Assembly: GCA_031551355.1 (NCBI GenBank)
Contig: JAVBNT010000035.1
Location: 1 to 42,515 of the forward strand
Source: JAVBNT01 sp031551355
GTDB lineage: Bacteria > Vulcanimicrobiota > CADAWZ01
DNA length: 42,515 nt
Direction of reading: 5' to 3'
The notes below the pieces were generated by a model. The model worked only from the letters and a program-made list of their open reading frames with translations, was not told where the DNA came from and did not search any database. Shown one piece after another: positions 26,067 to 34,307 of this stretch. Each line of letters begins with the position of its first letter. Position 1 is the stretch's first letter. The position numbers and the translations under genes are program-made.

Positions 26067-27433
26067 AAATATTAAATATCGTTATTACGATAGCCGTAAT
26101 TCTTGCCGTCGGATACGGACTGTTTTTGGCAAGAGATAAATTCATCCCCAAGGAAAAAGAACTTCCGGAGGTGCCTACAATCGGCGTAAAACGCGGTGAT
26201 TTTGTAGTCAAAATCAGGGAAGTCGGAACATCGGCGGCAAAAAAATCAGTCTCCATATACTCCAGTATTTCCGGTAAGGTAATTAAACTCTGTCCCGAGG
26301 GAAATTCCGTAAAAAAAGGAGACTTTCTTGCACAGTTGGATCCAACATCGCTTGAGAAGGACGTAAGAGAAAAGCAGCTTACTTACGAGCAGGCTCAGGC
26401 TGACGTAAAACAGGTGGAAGAAGAACTCGGTATTCTTAATGTATCCTCAGAGCTTAATATCAAAACTCAGCGTTCACAATATCAATACGACAAGACGGAA
26501 CTTGAAGTAGCCAAAGCTAATCTAGACCGTCAAAAAAGGCTGTATAAAGAGCAAATCGTGACTCTAAAAGACGTTGAAAGCGAAGAAAGTACTGTGCGTT
26601 CCAAGGAAGCGGCCGTAAAAAAAGACGAACTGGATGTGGAAATTTCCATAAAAAAGAGCAGCTCGGACATACTACAAAAAAAAGCCCAGGTTAATCTGCA
26701 AAAAGTAAAGCTGGAAAAAGCTAAAATGGACTATGAGCTGGCAAAAAAAGATCTTGCACAGACGACAATCAAATCTCCGGCAGACGGACTTGTCGTCTAC
26801 AAGGAGTTCTGGAAGGGAAGCGATATCAGCAAACTTACAGAGGGCGATGATCTGCATAAAGGCTCGCAGATAATGGAAATTCCCAATATGAATACACTGA
26901 TAATCAACCTTACGGTAAGAGAATCTGACGTAAATCTCGTAAAACCAGGACAAAAAGTAACGCTTGAGGTAGAGTCCGCCCCTGAAAAACAGTTTATCGG
27001 CAAGATCACGTCCGTCAATATGGTTTCCGCAACCTCCAGATGGGGAACCAGTGCCGGAACTCCAGGACAAAGCCAGTTTCCGGTAACAATTGAAGTTCTT
27101 AAGAATATTGATAACATCCTGCGGCCGGGAATGAACGTCACATCAAATATCATCATCAAAGAAATAAAAAATGTCATCTCCTTACCTTTGCAGTGCATCT
27201 TCAGCCAGAACAATAAAAAATACGTATGGGTAAAAAGAGACAATGGATTCGAGCAGAAATTCATCTCAGTCGGAGAAAAAAATGAAGACAGCGTGGAGAT
27301 AAAGTCGGGTATAGACGAAGGCGACAGGGTCGCCCTTAAAGATCCGTTCCACCTGAATGATGAAACGGAAAACAAGGACAAAGCGCCAAAAGAAACGCCT
27401 ATTCCTGCAGCCGGAGCAAAAAATAGCCCATGA
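26063..27433 (+). CDS. MacA-like periplasmic adaptor (HlyD/MFP family)
   Basis: This 456-residue adaptor has an N-terminal membrane anchor (residues 3-23, NIVITIAVILAVGYGLFLA). The first lipoyl half is SIYSSISGKVIKLCPEG. A charged coiled-coil hairpin covers about residues 90-230. The second lipoyl half (TTIKSPADGLVVYKEFWKG) and beta-barrel domains follow. It overlaps both neighbours by 4 nt (ATGA), so TolC-like, adaptor and permease are translationally coupled. It would bridge the permease at 27430 to the TolC-like channel. A paralogue lies at 28928. Confidence 0.9.
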   Translation: MKILNIVITIAVILAVGYGLFLARDKFIPKEKELPEVPTIGVKRGDFVVKIREVGTSAAKKSVSIYSSISGKVIKLCPEGNSVKKGDFLAQLDPTSLEKDVREKQLTYEQAQADVKQVEEELGILNVSSELNIKTQRSQYQYDKTELEVAKANLDRQKRLYKEQIVTLKDVESEESTVRSKEAAVKKDELDVEISIKKSSSDILQKKAQVNLQKVKLEKAKMDYELAKKDLAQTTIKSPADGLVVYKEFWKGSDISKLTEGDDLHKGSQIMEIPNMNTLIINLTVRESDVNLVKPGQKVTLEVESAPEKQFIGKITSVNMVSATSRWGTSAGTPGQSQFPVTIEVLKNIDNILRPGMNVTSNIIIKEIKNVISLPLQCIFSQNNKKYVWVKRDNGFEQKFISVGEKNEDSVEIKSGIDEGDRVALKDPFHLNDETENKDKAPKETPIPAAGAKNSP

Positions 27434-28758
27434 ATATTATCGAATCCTTCATTACAGGCATCAGTGAAATATTAAGCCATAAATTCCAGTCACTGCTGAC
27501 GATGCTCGGAGTTATTTTCGGCGTCTCTGCAGTTATCGGCATGGTTTCAATCGGCGAAGGTGCCCAGAAAGAAGCCATGGAACAGCTGAAAAAACTTGGT
27601 TCGAACACGATCATTGTAAAAAGAGTGGAGCCGGTTGGATACGCAAATTTGATGGCTGAGCTAAAAAAATCTCCATATGGACTTAACAACAGTCAGATGA
27701 AGGGATTGGTAAATACGGTAACGGCAATAAGCGAATACTCTCCTACAAGAGAAGCCAGCAACGTCGCCAGAGGCATCAACAGGGACGCAAAAAAAATAAC
27801 GCTGATAGGTACGACTCCTAATTTCATATCAACGACATCAATGAAAATCGCCGAAGGGCGGTTTATAAATGAGATCGACGACAAATATATCGACAATGTA
27901 TGCGTCCTCGGTGCCGATGCCGCCAAGGAGCTGTTTCTATTCGAAAGTGCGGTCGGAAAAAATGTCAGAATCGGAGAAAAGGAATCATTCCGCTGCGTCG
28001 GTGTTCTGGAAGCGCAGGAAAGTTCGACACTCGTAAAAACAACCGACTACAACAAGGCCGTATATATACCATTTTCGACATCGGTAAAAAAATTCACGCT
28101 GTCTTCAACAACGGAGGCAGCGGCAAATACTTCTTCGGAACAGGGAGTTCCACGCAAAGTAAGACAGGCGATGTACACGCTGCAAAGGCTGACGGTGCCG
28201 ATAAAAAACGCTCCACTTAGCTCAATCATCCTAAAAATCTCCGACGCCAACAATTACCGGGAAGTGGCTTCCGCCATAGATAATTACTTTTTGCAGAGAA
28301 ACAGCGGGCTCAAAAATTATGAAATGATTGTTCCGCTGGAACTGATAAAGCAGCAGCAGCAAACACAGCAGATCTTCAATATAGTGATGGGAGCCATTGC
28401 CAGCATATCGCTGCTCGTCGGCGGCATCGGCATCATGAACATCATGCTGGCTACAGTAACCCAGAGAACTCGGGAAATAGGTATCAGACGCTGCCTTGGA
28501 GCGACAAAATTCAACATCTTGTTCCAATTCATCATCGAAAGTCTGATCATCACTATGATGGGCGGAGCTATAGGGGTCGGTCTCGGCATACTGCTTGCCG
28601 GGGTAATTTCCCAGTATGCAAAATGGCAGACTGTCATTTCATATACTGCAATTATTTACGCCATCGGAGTATCTACTCTCGTCGGCGTCGTTTTCGGGCT
28701 TTACCCTGCCTGGAAAGCAGCGTCCACGGATCCTATAAGAGCTTTGAAATATGAATAA
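27430..28758 (+). CDS. MacB-like ABC permease without fused ATPase
   Basis: The protein has 442 residues. TM1 lies near residues 15-40 (LLTMLGVIFGVSAVIGMVSI) and is followed by GEGAQKEAMEQLKKLGSNTI, the MacB periplasmic-core start. A periplasmic domain of about 260 residues follows. The C-terminal FtsX domain has three TM segments (SLLVGGIGIMNIMLATV, TQRTREIGIRRCLGATKF, then IIESLIITMMGGAIGVGLGI). The ATPase is separate (23845), as in LolCDE-like systems. It overlaps the adaptor by 4 nt. A MITE-like repeat begins at its stop codon. Confidence 0.92.
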   Translation: MNIIESFITGISEILSHKFQSLLTMLGVIFGVSAVIGMVSIGEGAQKEAMEQLKKLGSNTIIVKRVEPVGYANLMAELKKSPYGLNNSQMKGLVNTVTAISEYSPTREASNVARGINRDAKKITLIGTTPNFISTTSMKIAEGRFINEIDDKYIDNVCVLGADAAKELFLFESAVGKNVRIGEKESFRCVGVLEAQESSTLVKTTDYNKAVYIPFSTSVKKFTLSSTTEAAANTSSEQGVPRKVRQAMYTLQRLTVPIKNAPLSSIILKISDANNYREVASAIDNYFLQRNSGLKNYEMIVPLELIKQQQQTQQIFNIVMGAIASISLLVGGIGIMNIMLATVTQRTREIGIRRCLGATKFNILFQFIIESLIITMMGGAIGVGLGILLAGVISQYAKWQTVISYTAIIYAIGVSTLVGVVFGLYPAWKAASTDPIRALKYE

Positions 28759-28897
28759 TATAGTAACCGGAAAAAATACGGCATGATTCAATTTCTATAG
28801 ATTCTTGAACATTAGTAGAGAAGTTGTCATCGCGAGCGCAGCGTGGCGATCCAGGGAACTAAAATGAAATGAGTATTATTTTTTCCGGTTACTATAT
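28758..28897. repeat. MITE-like repeat with terminal inverted repeats (copy b)
   Basis: The element is about 140 bp, starting atatagtaaccggaaaaaat and ending attttttccggttactatat, so the termini form inverted repeats of about 20 bp. The interior contains gtcatcgcgagcgcagcg and ggcgatcc, also present (inverted) in the 9089-9509 copy. It begins at the stop codon of the permease gene and separates the coupled operon from the second adaptor gene. It contains no ORF. Confidence 0.75.
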
Positions 28898-28927
28898 GTT
28901 CCGGAAAGGACATATAAAGCGAAAAAC

Positions 28928-30310
28928 ATGAAAATATTAAACATTTTAATAACAGCTGCACTGATAATTGCCGCCCTTTATGGTCTTTATTTATTGAAAG
29001 ATAAACTTGCGCCGCAGAAACAAACTACAAATGAAATTCCCGCTGTCGCTGTCGTTAAAGGAGACTTTACCGTCTCTGTAACCGAAATGGGACTTGCGGC
29101 CGCAAAAAAATCAATAACCGTAAATTCACCCATAGAAGGAAAAGTCATAAAAATTTGTCGCGAAGGCAGTATTGTAAAGAAAGGTGATTTTCTGGCCCAG
29201 ATTGACCAGACACTACTGGAAAAAGACGTAAGAGAGAAGCAGTTAAGCTATGAGCAGGCTCAGGCTGATTTAAAGCAGGTCGAAGAAGAACTGACAATAC
29301 TGAATGTCAGCTCTGAACTGGAAATTAAAACGAAAATATCAAAAATGCAATATGATAAAACGGAACTGGAAGTTGCCAAAGAAAATCTTGAACGCCAAAA
29401 AAGGCTTTACAAAGAGCAAATAGTCACTCTCAGGGAAGTTGAAAGTGCTGAAAGCAGCGTTCGCGCCAAAAAAGAAGCCGTTAAAAAAGATGAAATAGAT
29501 GTGGAAATAGCCAGACGCAGCAGTTCTTCGGATACCGTCAAGAAAAAAGCCCAGGTTAACCTGCAGAAACTGAAACTTGAAAAAGCAAAAATGGATTATG
29601 AATTGGCAAAAAAGGATTTGGGGCAAACTACAATCACCTCCCCTGCCGACGGACTGGTAACATTTCTTGAGTTCTGGAAAGGAACGGACGACGGCAAACT
29701 TATGGAGGGGGACGATCTCAACAAAAATACCCAGATAATGGCAATTCCGAACCTCAATTCAATGGTAGTGGATGTGCTTGTCAAAGAATCGGATGTCAAC
29801 AAAATAAAGCCGGGGCAGAAAGTAATTATGGAAATAGAATCCTCACCGGGAAAAACTTTTCCCGGTGAAGTTAAGACCGTGAACCCGGTAGCTTCAAACA
29901 CCAGATGGGTAACGACAGGGACGCCTGGCCAAAACTCCTTTGCAGTACAGATTAATGTTGAAAAAAATACGGAAAATATTATGCGCCCGGGAATGAACGT
30001 AACAAGCAAAATAATCATCAGTGAGCAAAAAAGCGTCCTTTCGCTGCCTAATATATGCATATTTGAAAAAGAGAAGGAAAAATACGTCTGGCTCAAAACA
30101 GCGGGCGGATTCGAGCAAAGAGATGTCATAATCGGAGAAAAAAATGAAGAAAGCACAGTGATAAAGTCTGGATTGAATGAAGGCGATACCGTTGCTCTTC
30201 GGGATCCTACAAAAACAATTGAGGAGTCGGAAGTGGAAACAGGTAAAACCGGCGAAGGAGAAAAAAGCGGAGAGTCATCTCCAGATCCCCCGGCAGCCAG
30301 CGGAAAATAA
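28928..30310 (+). CDS. second MacA-like periplasmic adaptor (paralogue)
   Basis: This 460-residue protein is strikingly similar along its length to the adaptor at 26063. The N-terminus MKILNILIT, the QLSYEQAQADLKQVEEELT coiled-coil segment and TSPADGLVTFLEFWKG all match, with more than half of residues identical by eye. The C-terminal tail (GEKSGESSPDPPAASGK) is different. No permease or ATPase of its own follows. It could replace the first adaptor with either permease, perhaps the 21922 one, or serve another substrate. The duplication and the repeat insertion may be linked. Confidence 0.88.
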   Translation: MKILNILITAALIIAALYGLYLLKDKLAPQKQTTNEIPAVAVVKGDFTVSVTEMGLAAAKKSITVNSPIEGKVIKICREGSIVKKGDFLAQIDQTLLEKDVREKQLSYEQAQADLKQVEEELTILNVSSELEIKTKISKMQYDKTELEVAKENLERQKRLYKEQIVTLREVESAESSVRAKKEAVKKDEIDVEIARRSSSSDTVKKKAQVNLQKLKLEKAKMDYELAKKDLGQTTITSPADGLVTFLEFWKGTDDGKLMEGDDLNKNTQIMAIPNLNSMVVDVLVKESDVNKIKPGQKVIMEIESSPGKTFPGEVKTVNPVASNTRWVTTGTPGQNSFAVQINVEKNTENIMRPGMNVTSKIIISEQKSVLSLPNICIFEKEKEKYVWLKTAGGFEQRDVIIGEKNEESTVIKSGLNEGDTVALRDPTKTIEESEVETGKTGEGEKSGESSPDPPAASGK

Positions 30311-30344
30311 GGCAAACAAAATATTGAGGGAAGCTGAGGATACA

Positions 30345-31115
30345 ATGCTAAAAATAACAACCTGGAATGTAAACTCAATAAGGGCAAGAATGGATCGATT
30401 GACAAAATGGATCGAGAGAAATCAGCCTTCGTTCATATGTCTTCAGGAAACAAAAGCTCAGGATCAGGATTTCCCGCTTGAGGAAATCTCTCAACTGGGC
30501 TACAACAGCTATACATACGGGCAGAAAACTTACAACGGCGTTTCAATACACACAAAATCGGCAATTAAAGACGTTCTCTACGGACTGCCGGATGAAAATA
30601 TGAATCTGCAGAAAAGGGTCATAACAATCGACACCGGCATGTTTTATCTTGTCAACGTATATGTGCCGCAGGGGGAGGACACCGAATCGGAAAAATTCCG
30701 TTATAAACTTGAATTTCTTGAGCATTTAGGCAATTATGTAAAAAAACTGCTGGAAACCAGGGAAGTAGTAATCACCGGAGATTTTAACATCGCCGCAGAC
30801 GAACGCGACCTCTACAATGCGGAGCTGTTCAGGGGCAAAGTTATGTTCCATCCGCTTGAGCATAATTTTTTTAATAAACTGAGAGAAACAGGAATGCACG
30901 ACTCACTCCGCCTGTACACCCAGGAAAGCGGACAATACAGCTGGTGGGATTACCGCGGCGGCTCCGTAAGCCAAAATTTCGGCATCAGGCTTGATTACAT
31001 ATGGATTTCGCAAGGGCTTAAAGACTGCTGCAAAAAGGCCGTGATCTCGGCAGAAGAAAGAAAAAAGTTCAAGCCGTCGGATCACGTGCCTTACAGCATA
31101 GAATTGGAATTATAG
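30345..31115 (+). CDS. xth: exodeoxyribonuclease III (AP endonuclease)
   Basis: The protein has 256 residues from the ATG at 30345. A longer in-frame extension back to 30177 overlaps the adaptor gene and is not part of the family. It would cleave DNA at abasic sites and act as a 3'-5' exonuclease in base excision repair. Visible motifs are ITTWNVNSIRAR, ICLQETKAQD (metal-binding Glu), VYVPQGEDTES, ITGDFNIAADERDLYN, RLDYIWIS and the terminal KPSDHVPYSIEL with the catalytic His. GAGG lies shortly before the start. It may be transcribed with the upstream adaptor, 34 nt away. Confidence 0.95.
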   Translation: MLKITTWNVNSIRARMDRLTKWIERNQPSFICLQETKAQDQDFPLEEISQLGYNSYTYGQKTYNGVSIHTKSAIKDVLYGLPDENMNLQKRVITIDTGMFYLVNVYVPQGEDTESEKFRYKLEFLEHLGNYVKKLLETREVVITGDFNIAADERDLYNAELFRGKVMFHPLEHNFFNKLRETGMHDSLRLYTQESGQYSWWDYRGGSVSQNFGIRLDYIWISQGLKDCCKKAVISAEERKKFKPSDHVPYSIELEL

Positions 31116-31383
31116 TTTACCATTTTGAGAATAGTGACAAAAGCATATTTTTCCAGACAGTCTTCATGTAATACCCGGTTTGCAGTTTAATTACAAATGA
31201 AAAAAAAATTATTCCGAATTGAAAATATCCCCGCGGTTCTTTGGGGAGAAAAATCCGACAGCATATAAATCGCCGTTCATGGTAAAATGTCGGATAAATA
31301 TGAAGCGCAGGGATTTGCGGAAAACCACCCCGCCGCTACGCGAACCACCCCGCCAATGAAATGAGGGGAATCTACTTAAATTT
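31116..31383. other. intergenic region, no gene
   Basis: No coding region is seen. It contains a short duplication of aaccaccccgcc at about 31321-31352 and AT-rich flanks. It leads directly into the 141-bp tandem repeats. Confidence 0.4.
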
Positions 31384-31795
31384 GAAAATCAATTCAAACC
31401 GGCGGAGATGCTAAGGCAAGTTGAATTGCCGACGAACGAGACGTAGTCTTCTCTACGTCGAGCGAGCGGCAATACGGCTTGACTACGCAGATTCCGACAG
31501 TTTTATTGATTATACCTTAAATCTGAAAATCAATTCAAACCGGCAGAGATGCTAAGGCAAGTTGAATTGGCGACGAACGAGACGTAGTCTTCTCTACGTT
31601 GAGCGAGCGGCAATACGGCTTGACTACGCAGATTCCGACAGTTTTATTGATTATACCTTAAATCTGAAAATCAATTCAAACCGGTGAAGATGCTAAGATA
31701 AATCAAATTTATACGAACGAGGCGTAGTCTTTTCTACGTCGCAGTGAGATAAATTTGGTTTAGCGACGCAGATTCGCCGGTTTCAATTGATTTTC
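31384..31795. repeat. three tandem 141-bp palindromic repeat units
   Basis: Units begin at 31384, 31525 and 31666, each with GAAAATCAATTCAAACCGG, giving an exact 141-bp period. Units 1 and 2 are nearly identical, and unit 3 is diverged. Unit 3 closes with an inverted copy of the start sequence (31775-31795, two mismatches in 21), so it is a large dyad. Each unit has an inner ACGTAG-tcttct-CTACGT hairpin. The last arm encodes the final residues and stop codon of the minus-strand gene at 31783. The periodicity and symmetry are unlike CRISPR. Confidence 0.85.
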
Positions 31796-32427
31796 TTTTT
31801 TTTGGAAAGAGCTAGCAGCATGCCCAACGCAATCGACAAAAATGCCGAGGTCACCACGCGATATTCCTGCGGCAGCAGGAATACAACTGTATGCGCAGGG
31901 ATCCAGAAAAACGGGCAGGCTTTCAGCCAAGTAAATTCCACCAGCGAATGCCAGTCATTCACGGAGATCAACCCGTTAAGTGTCATCGCTTTTTTGTCAT
32001 GAACGGAATCTATATACATATCGGTGAAGCGGTGGAAAGTCATCATCATCGGACCGAAAGTCAGGTTCATCATTGTACTGGCAAAAAACGCCATTGCAAC
32101 CTTTGAGCCGCTGAAAGGCAACAGCCCCGATCCCTGGGCAAACTGCGAACCGGCTACACAAACAGGGAAAGCCAGCGTGACCATCATACCAATCAATCCC
32201 CAGATCAAAACCTTGTAAAAAGCTCCCTTGGGCTGCTCCCAGTCGCCTTTCAAAATTCTGATGCCAAGCATATCCCCCATTGTCGCCAGAATTGCAAACT
32301 TTACAAAACCGCTTTGGTACTTATACTTATCGGTAATAAAAATAAACCATTCCCTTGATTCCGGGATAAACAAAATAGAAAGCAGCAGAAGTAAAACGGC
32401 CAGCCATAAAAAATCGCCTCTCTTCAT
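31783..32427 (-). CDS. integral membrane protein, tentative Mpv17/PMP22-like
   Basis: The protein has about 214 residues with four or five hydrophobic segments: FLWLAVLLLLLSILFIP, the VLIWGLIGMMVTLAFPVCVA segment, ASTMMNLTFGPMMMTF and FWIPAHTVVFLLPQEYRVV. The length and the W-x-P-x(n)-P-x-x-x-R pattern near the end recall bacterial members of the Mpv17/PMP22 family, but I am not certain. The ATG at 32427 is chosen because GGAG lies 9 nt before it. The longer frame starts with TTG at 32442 without a site. Its last codons lie within the arm of the adjacent tandem repeat. Function is unknown. Confidence 0.65.
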   Translation of the reverse strand: MKRGDFLWLAVLLLLLSILFIPESREWFIFITDKYKYQSGFVKFAILATMGDMLGIRILKGDWEQPKGAFYKVLIWGLIGMMVTLAFPVCVAGSQFAQGSGLLPFSGSKVAMAFFASTMMNLTFGPMMMTFHRFTDMYIDSVHDKKAMTLNGLISVNDWHSLVEFTWLKACPFFWIPAHTVVFLLPQEYRVVTSAFLSIALGMLLALSKKKKIN

Positions 32428-32645
32428 AAGACACATCTCCAAAAAAATAGTTTGTTTGAAGATACTGACAATCTCCGGAAAAATCCTTTAAACGTCTAAA
32501 AAATAAATACATATGGTTACTTATGAATAATATATCATAGATAATTAAAGCAAATATAAATTAATTTATCTACACAAAAAAGGACGGTAGCAATAAAAAA
32601 AGAATCTTCTGATGATGAAAATTATATTATGCTAAGGAGAAATTT

Positions 32646-33233
32646 ATGCGTAAAGTAATAATACCTCTTGCAATGCTAATTGCAATCCTGTGTTCCTCGG
32701 TTGTTTTTGCACAAAAACCGCTCGATCCTGACAAAGATTTCAATATTGGGCTCTTTAAATGCGGGGAAACCCTGGATCAGAACCTTGCTGAAAAGCATTT
32801 CGGTAAAATCACAGAAACTTCCGATTTCGATGTCAAAATAGAAAACGGACAGTATTATATAATATATTCAAAAGAAAAGCAAAATGAAGAGGGAACGATT
32901 AAAGGACATACTATTAAATTTCAGGATGTTACTTTCAAAACAATCGACAACAAAATAGCGTCAATCAAAACAACCGGTAAAAAAGCCAAAACGGAACGCG
33001 GCCTCATGGTTGGAGATGACATAAAGAAAATGATGAAACTCTACGGAGTCTCAAAGGAAGATCTGAAGGAAATACCCAACAGCCATATATTTCCGGGTGA
33101 AGAGACCAGATACTCAATAAACCTGCTGGGAAATAAAGATGGAATCTACCAGTGGCTTAAAATAGATCTCAACGGCAGATATAAGGTGGTTTCTATCGAA
33201 GTCGGAAGTATGCTGAAACCGGGACAGCCTTAA
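32646..33233 (+). CDS. secreted protein of unknown function
   Basis: This 195-residue protein has a clear Sec signal peptide (KVIIPLAMLIAILCSSVVFA, cleavage near residue 23). The mature part is Lys-rich and mixed alpha/beta in appearance. ERGLMVGDDIKKMMKLYGVS resembles the phrase seen in small SmpA/OmlA-like or DUF-type periplasmic proteins, but no firm family can be given. AAGGAGAAATTT before ATG supports the start. It stands alone between the minus-strand membrane protein and the minus-strand MerR gene. Confidence 0.8.
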   Translation: MRKVIIPLAMLIAILCSSVVFAQKPLDPDKDFNIGLFKCGETLDQNLAEKHFGKITETSDFDVKIENGQYYIIYSKEKQNEEGTIKGHTIKFQDVTFKTIDNKIASIKTTGKKAKTERGLMVGDDIKKMMKLYGVSKEDLKEIPNSHIFPGEETRYSINLLGNKDGIYQWLKIDLNGRYKVVSIEVGSMLKPGQP

Positions 33234-33324
33234 ACAGCAGACAAATTACCGGAACACATCAGCAAGTAATAAAGGGATATCCGGAATGTATTTTTCGGCT
33301 AAGGCGACATTTTTTCCGCTCCCG

Positions 33325-33350
33325 CCCCTTGCGGTAAGGGGTATTTAATT
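33325..33350 (+). terminator. possible weak terminator after the secreted protein gene
   Basis: CCCCTT-GCGGT-AAGGGG (33325-33341) forms a 6-bp stem followed by the T-rich TATTTAATTT. It lies about 90 nt after the stop of the 32646 gene. The T-tract is interrupted, so this is tentative. Confidence 0.35.
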
Positions 33351-33420
33351 TCTGTGTCAATCTAAAATCTGCTTTTCCCAACAATTTTCATGACAAAAAC
33401 AGGAAAAAAACATAAAAAAA

Positions 33421-34209
33421 TTATTTTACAGGCAAAACTATGCGCGTTACATATTTCTTCTGTTCATCGGTGTTATCGCCTTCAAGGTAAATTTCCTGAG
33501 GATTTCCACTAAGAGTAAAGTTATGCATTTTAACATAATCCGCCAGAACGGAATAAGCGGATGGTATCTGATCATAATAACCGAAAAAAATTACCGACAG
33601 AGCCCGTGTCGGAGGATAAACGACAGCATCTGCAGGAATATGGCTTTCATCGGCACAGACACAGACCCTTACAGGAAAATTCTCAAGAGAAAGAGCACCA
33701 TTCAAAAAACCGCTGTCGGGAAACTCACAAAAATTCAGTAATTCACGGGAAAAACGAATTCCACGCTTTATACAGTCGGATACGTGTGCATAATAGCAGG
33801 CAACAGCATCCTCAATATCGGAGGCTAAAAAATCCCGAGCCACACAAAAACGCCTGCGTATAAAGGTATGCTGCACTGCCATGTGACTGGTTCTATAATC
33901 CCTGAGCTTTAACTCCTCAATAGAACGCTCTATCCTTTCACGGCATCGGGTCAGGGTTGCTATATAATCTTCAGCACTGAGTATTCCCTCAAGATAACCG
34001 GAAATCTCTTTTAAAGACATTCCCGATTCCTTAAGCCTTAAAATCATCAAAAGACGCTCGATCTCAACGACATCATAATACCGGTAATTCGTCTCCATAT
34101 CAGTAACGGCAGGAGTAATAAGCCCAAGAGATTCATAGTGCCTTACAAGGCTTGGAGCTACACCGCAAACTGATGCGGCTTCACTTATTTTAAAAAGTTT
34201 GGGTTTCAT
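33421..34209 (-). CDS. MerR-family regulator with effector-binding C-terminus
   Basis: The protein has 262 residues from the ATG at 34209 (KPKLFKISEAASVCGV). The winged helix of MerR proteins is at residues 5-75 (VAPSLVRHYESLGLI, NYRYYDVVEIERL, KESGMSLKEI). A linking helix follows, then a C-terminal domain of about 150 residues that resembles GyrI/BltR-type small-molecule-binding domains (DAVVYPPTRALSVIFFGYYD, YLEGDNTDEQKKYVTRIVLP). The longer frame upstream would include the operator. It is divergent from the esterase gene and very likely controls it through the 19-bp-spacer promoter between them. Confidence 0.88.
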   Translation of the reverse strand: MKPKLFKISEAASVCGVAPSLVRHYESLGLITPAVTDMETNYRYYDVVEIERLLMILRLKESGMSLKEISGYLEGILSAEDYIATLTRCRERIERSIEELKLRDYRTSHMAVQHTFIRRRFCVARDFLASDIEDAVACYYAHVSDCIKRGIRFSRELLNFCEFPDSGFLNGALSLENFPVRVCVCADESHIPADAVVYPPTRALSVIFFGYYDQIPSAYSVLADYVKMHNFTLSGNPQEIYLEGDNTDEQKKYVTRIVLPVK

Positions 34210-34229
34210 ACTGATTGCAATGCTCCATA

Positions 34230-34260
34230 TTGACTTTAAAGTTAACTTTAATGATATACT
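34230..34260 (+). promoter_or_regulatory. MerR-type promoter with 19-bp spacer and operator palindrome
   Basis: TTGACT (34230-34235) and TATACT (34255-34260) are separated by 19 bp, longer than the usual 17. A perfect 16-bp palindrome, TTAAAGTTAACTTTAA (34236-34251), fills the spacer. This is the hallmark of promoters activated by MerR-family untwisting. It faces the esterase gene at 34308. Confidence 0.85.
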
Positions 34261-34307
34261 TAATAATATTTGCATGTCAATAATATTATATCAAAAAGGC
34301 GGTCTGT

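Noticed and set aside
30177..30344. N-terminal extension of exonuclease III
   Set aside because: It overlaps the adaptor gene in another frame; the family begins at the ATG at 30345, which has a nearby GAGG site.
29596..30405. Minus-strand frame of 269 codons
   Set aside because: Antisense to the second adaptor, Ser/Pro/Phe-rich without any recognisable motif.
31384..31795. Possible CRISPR array
   Set aside because: The repeat period is 141 bp with nearly identical whole units and no distinct spacers; no cas genes are present.
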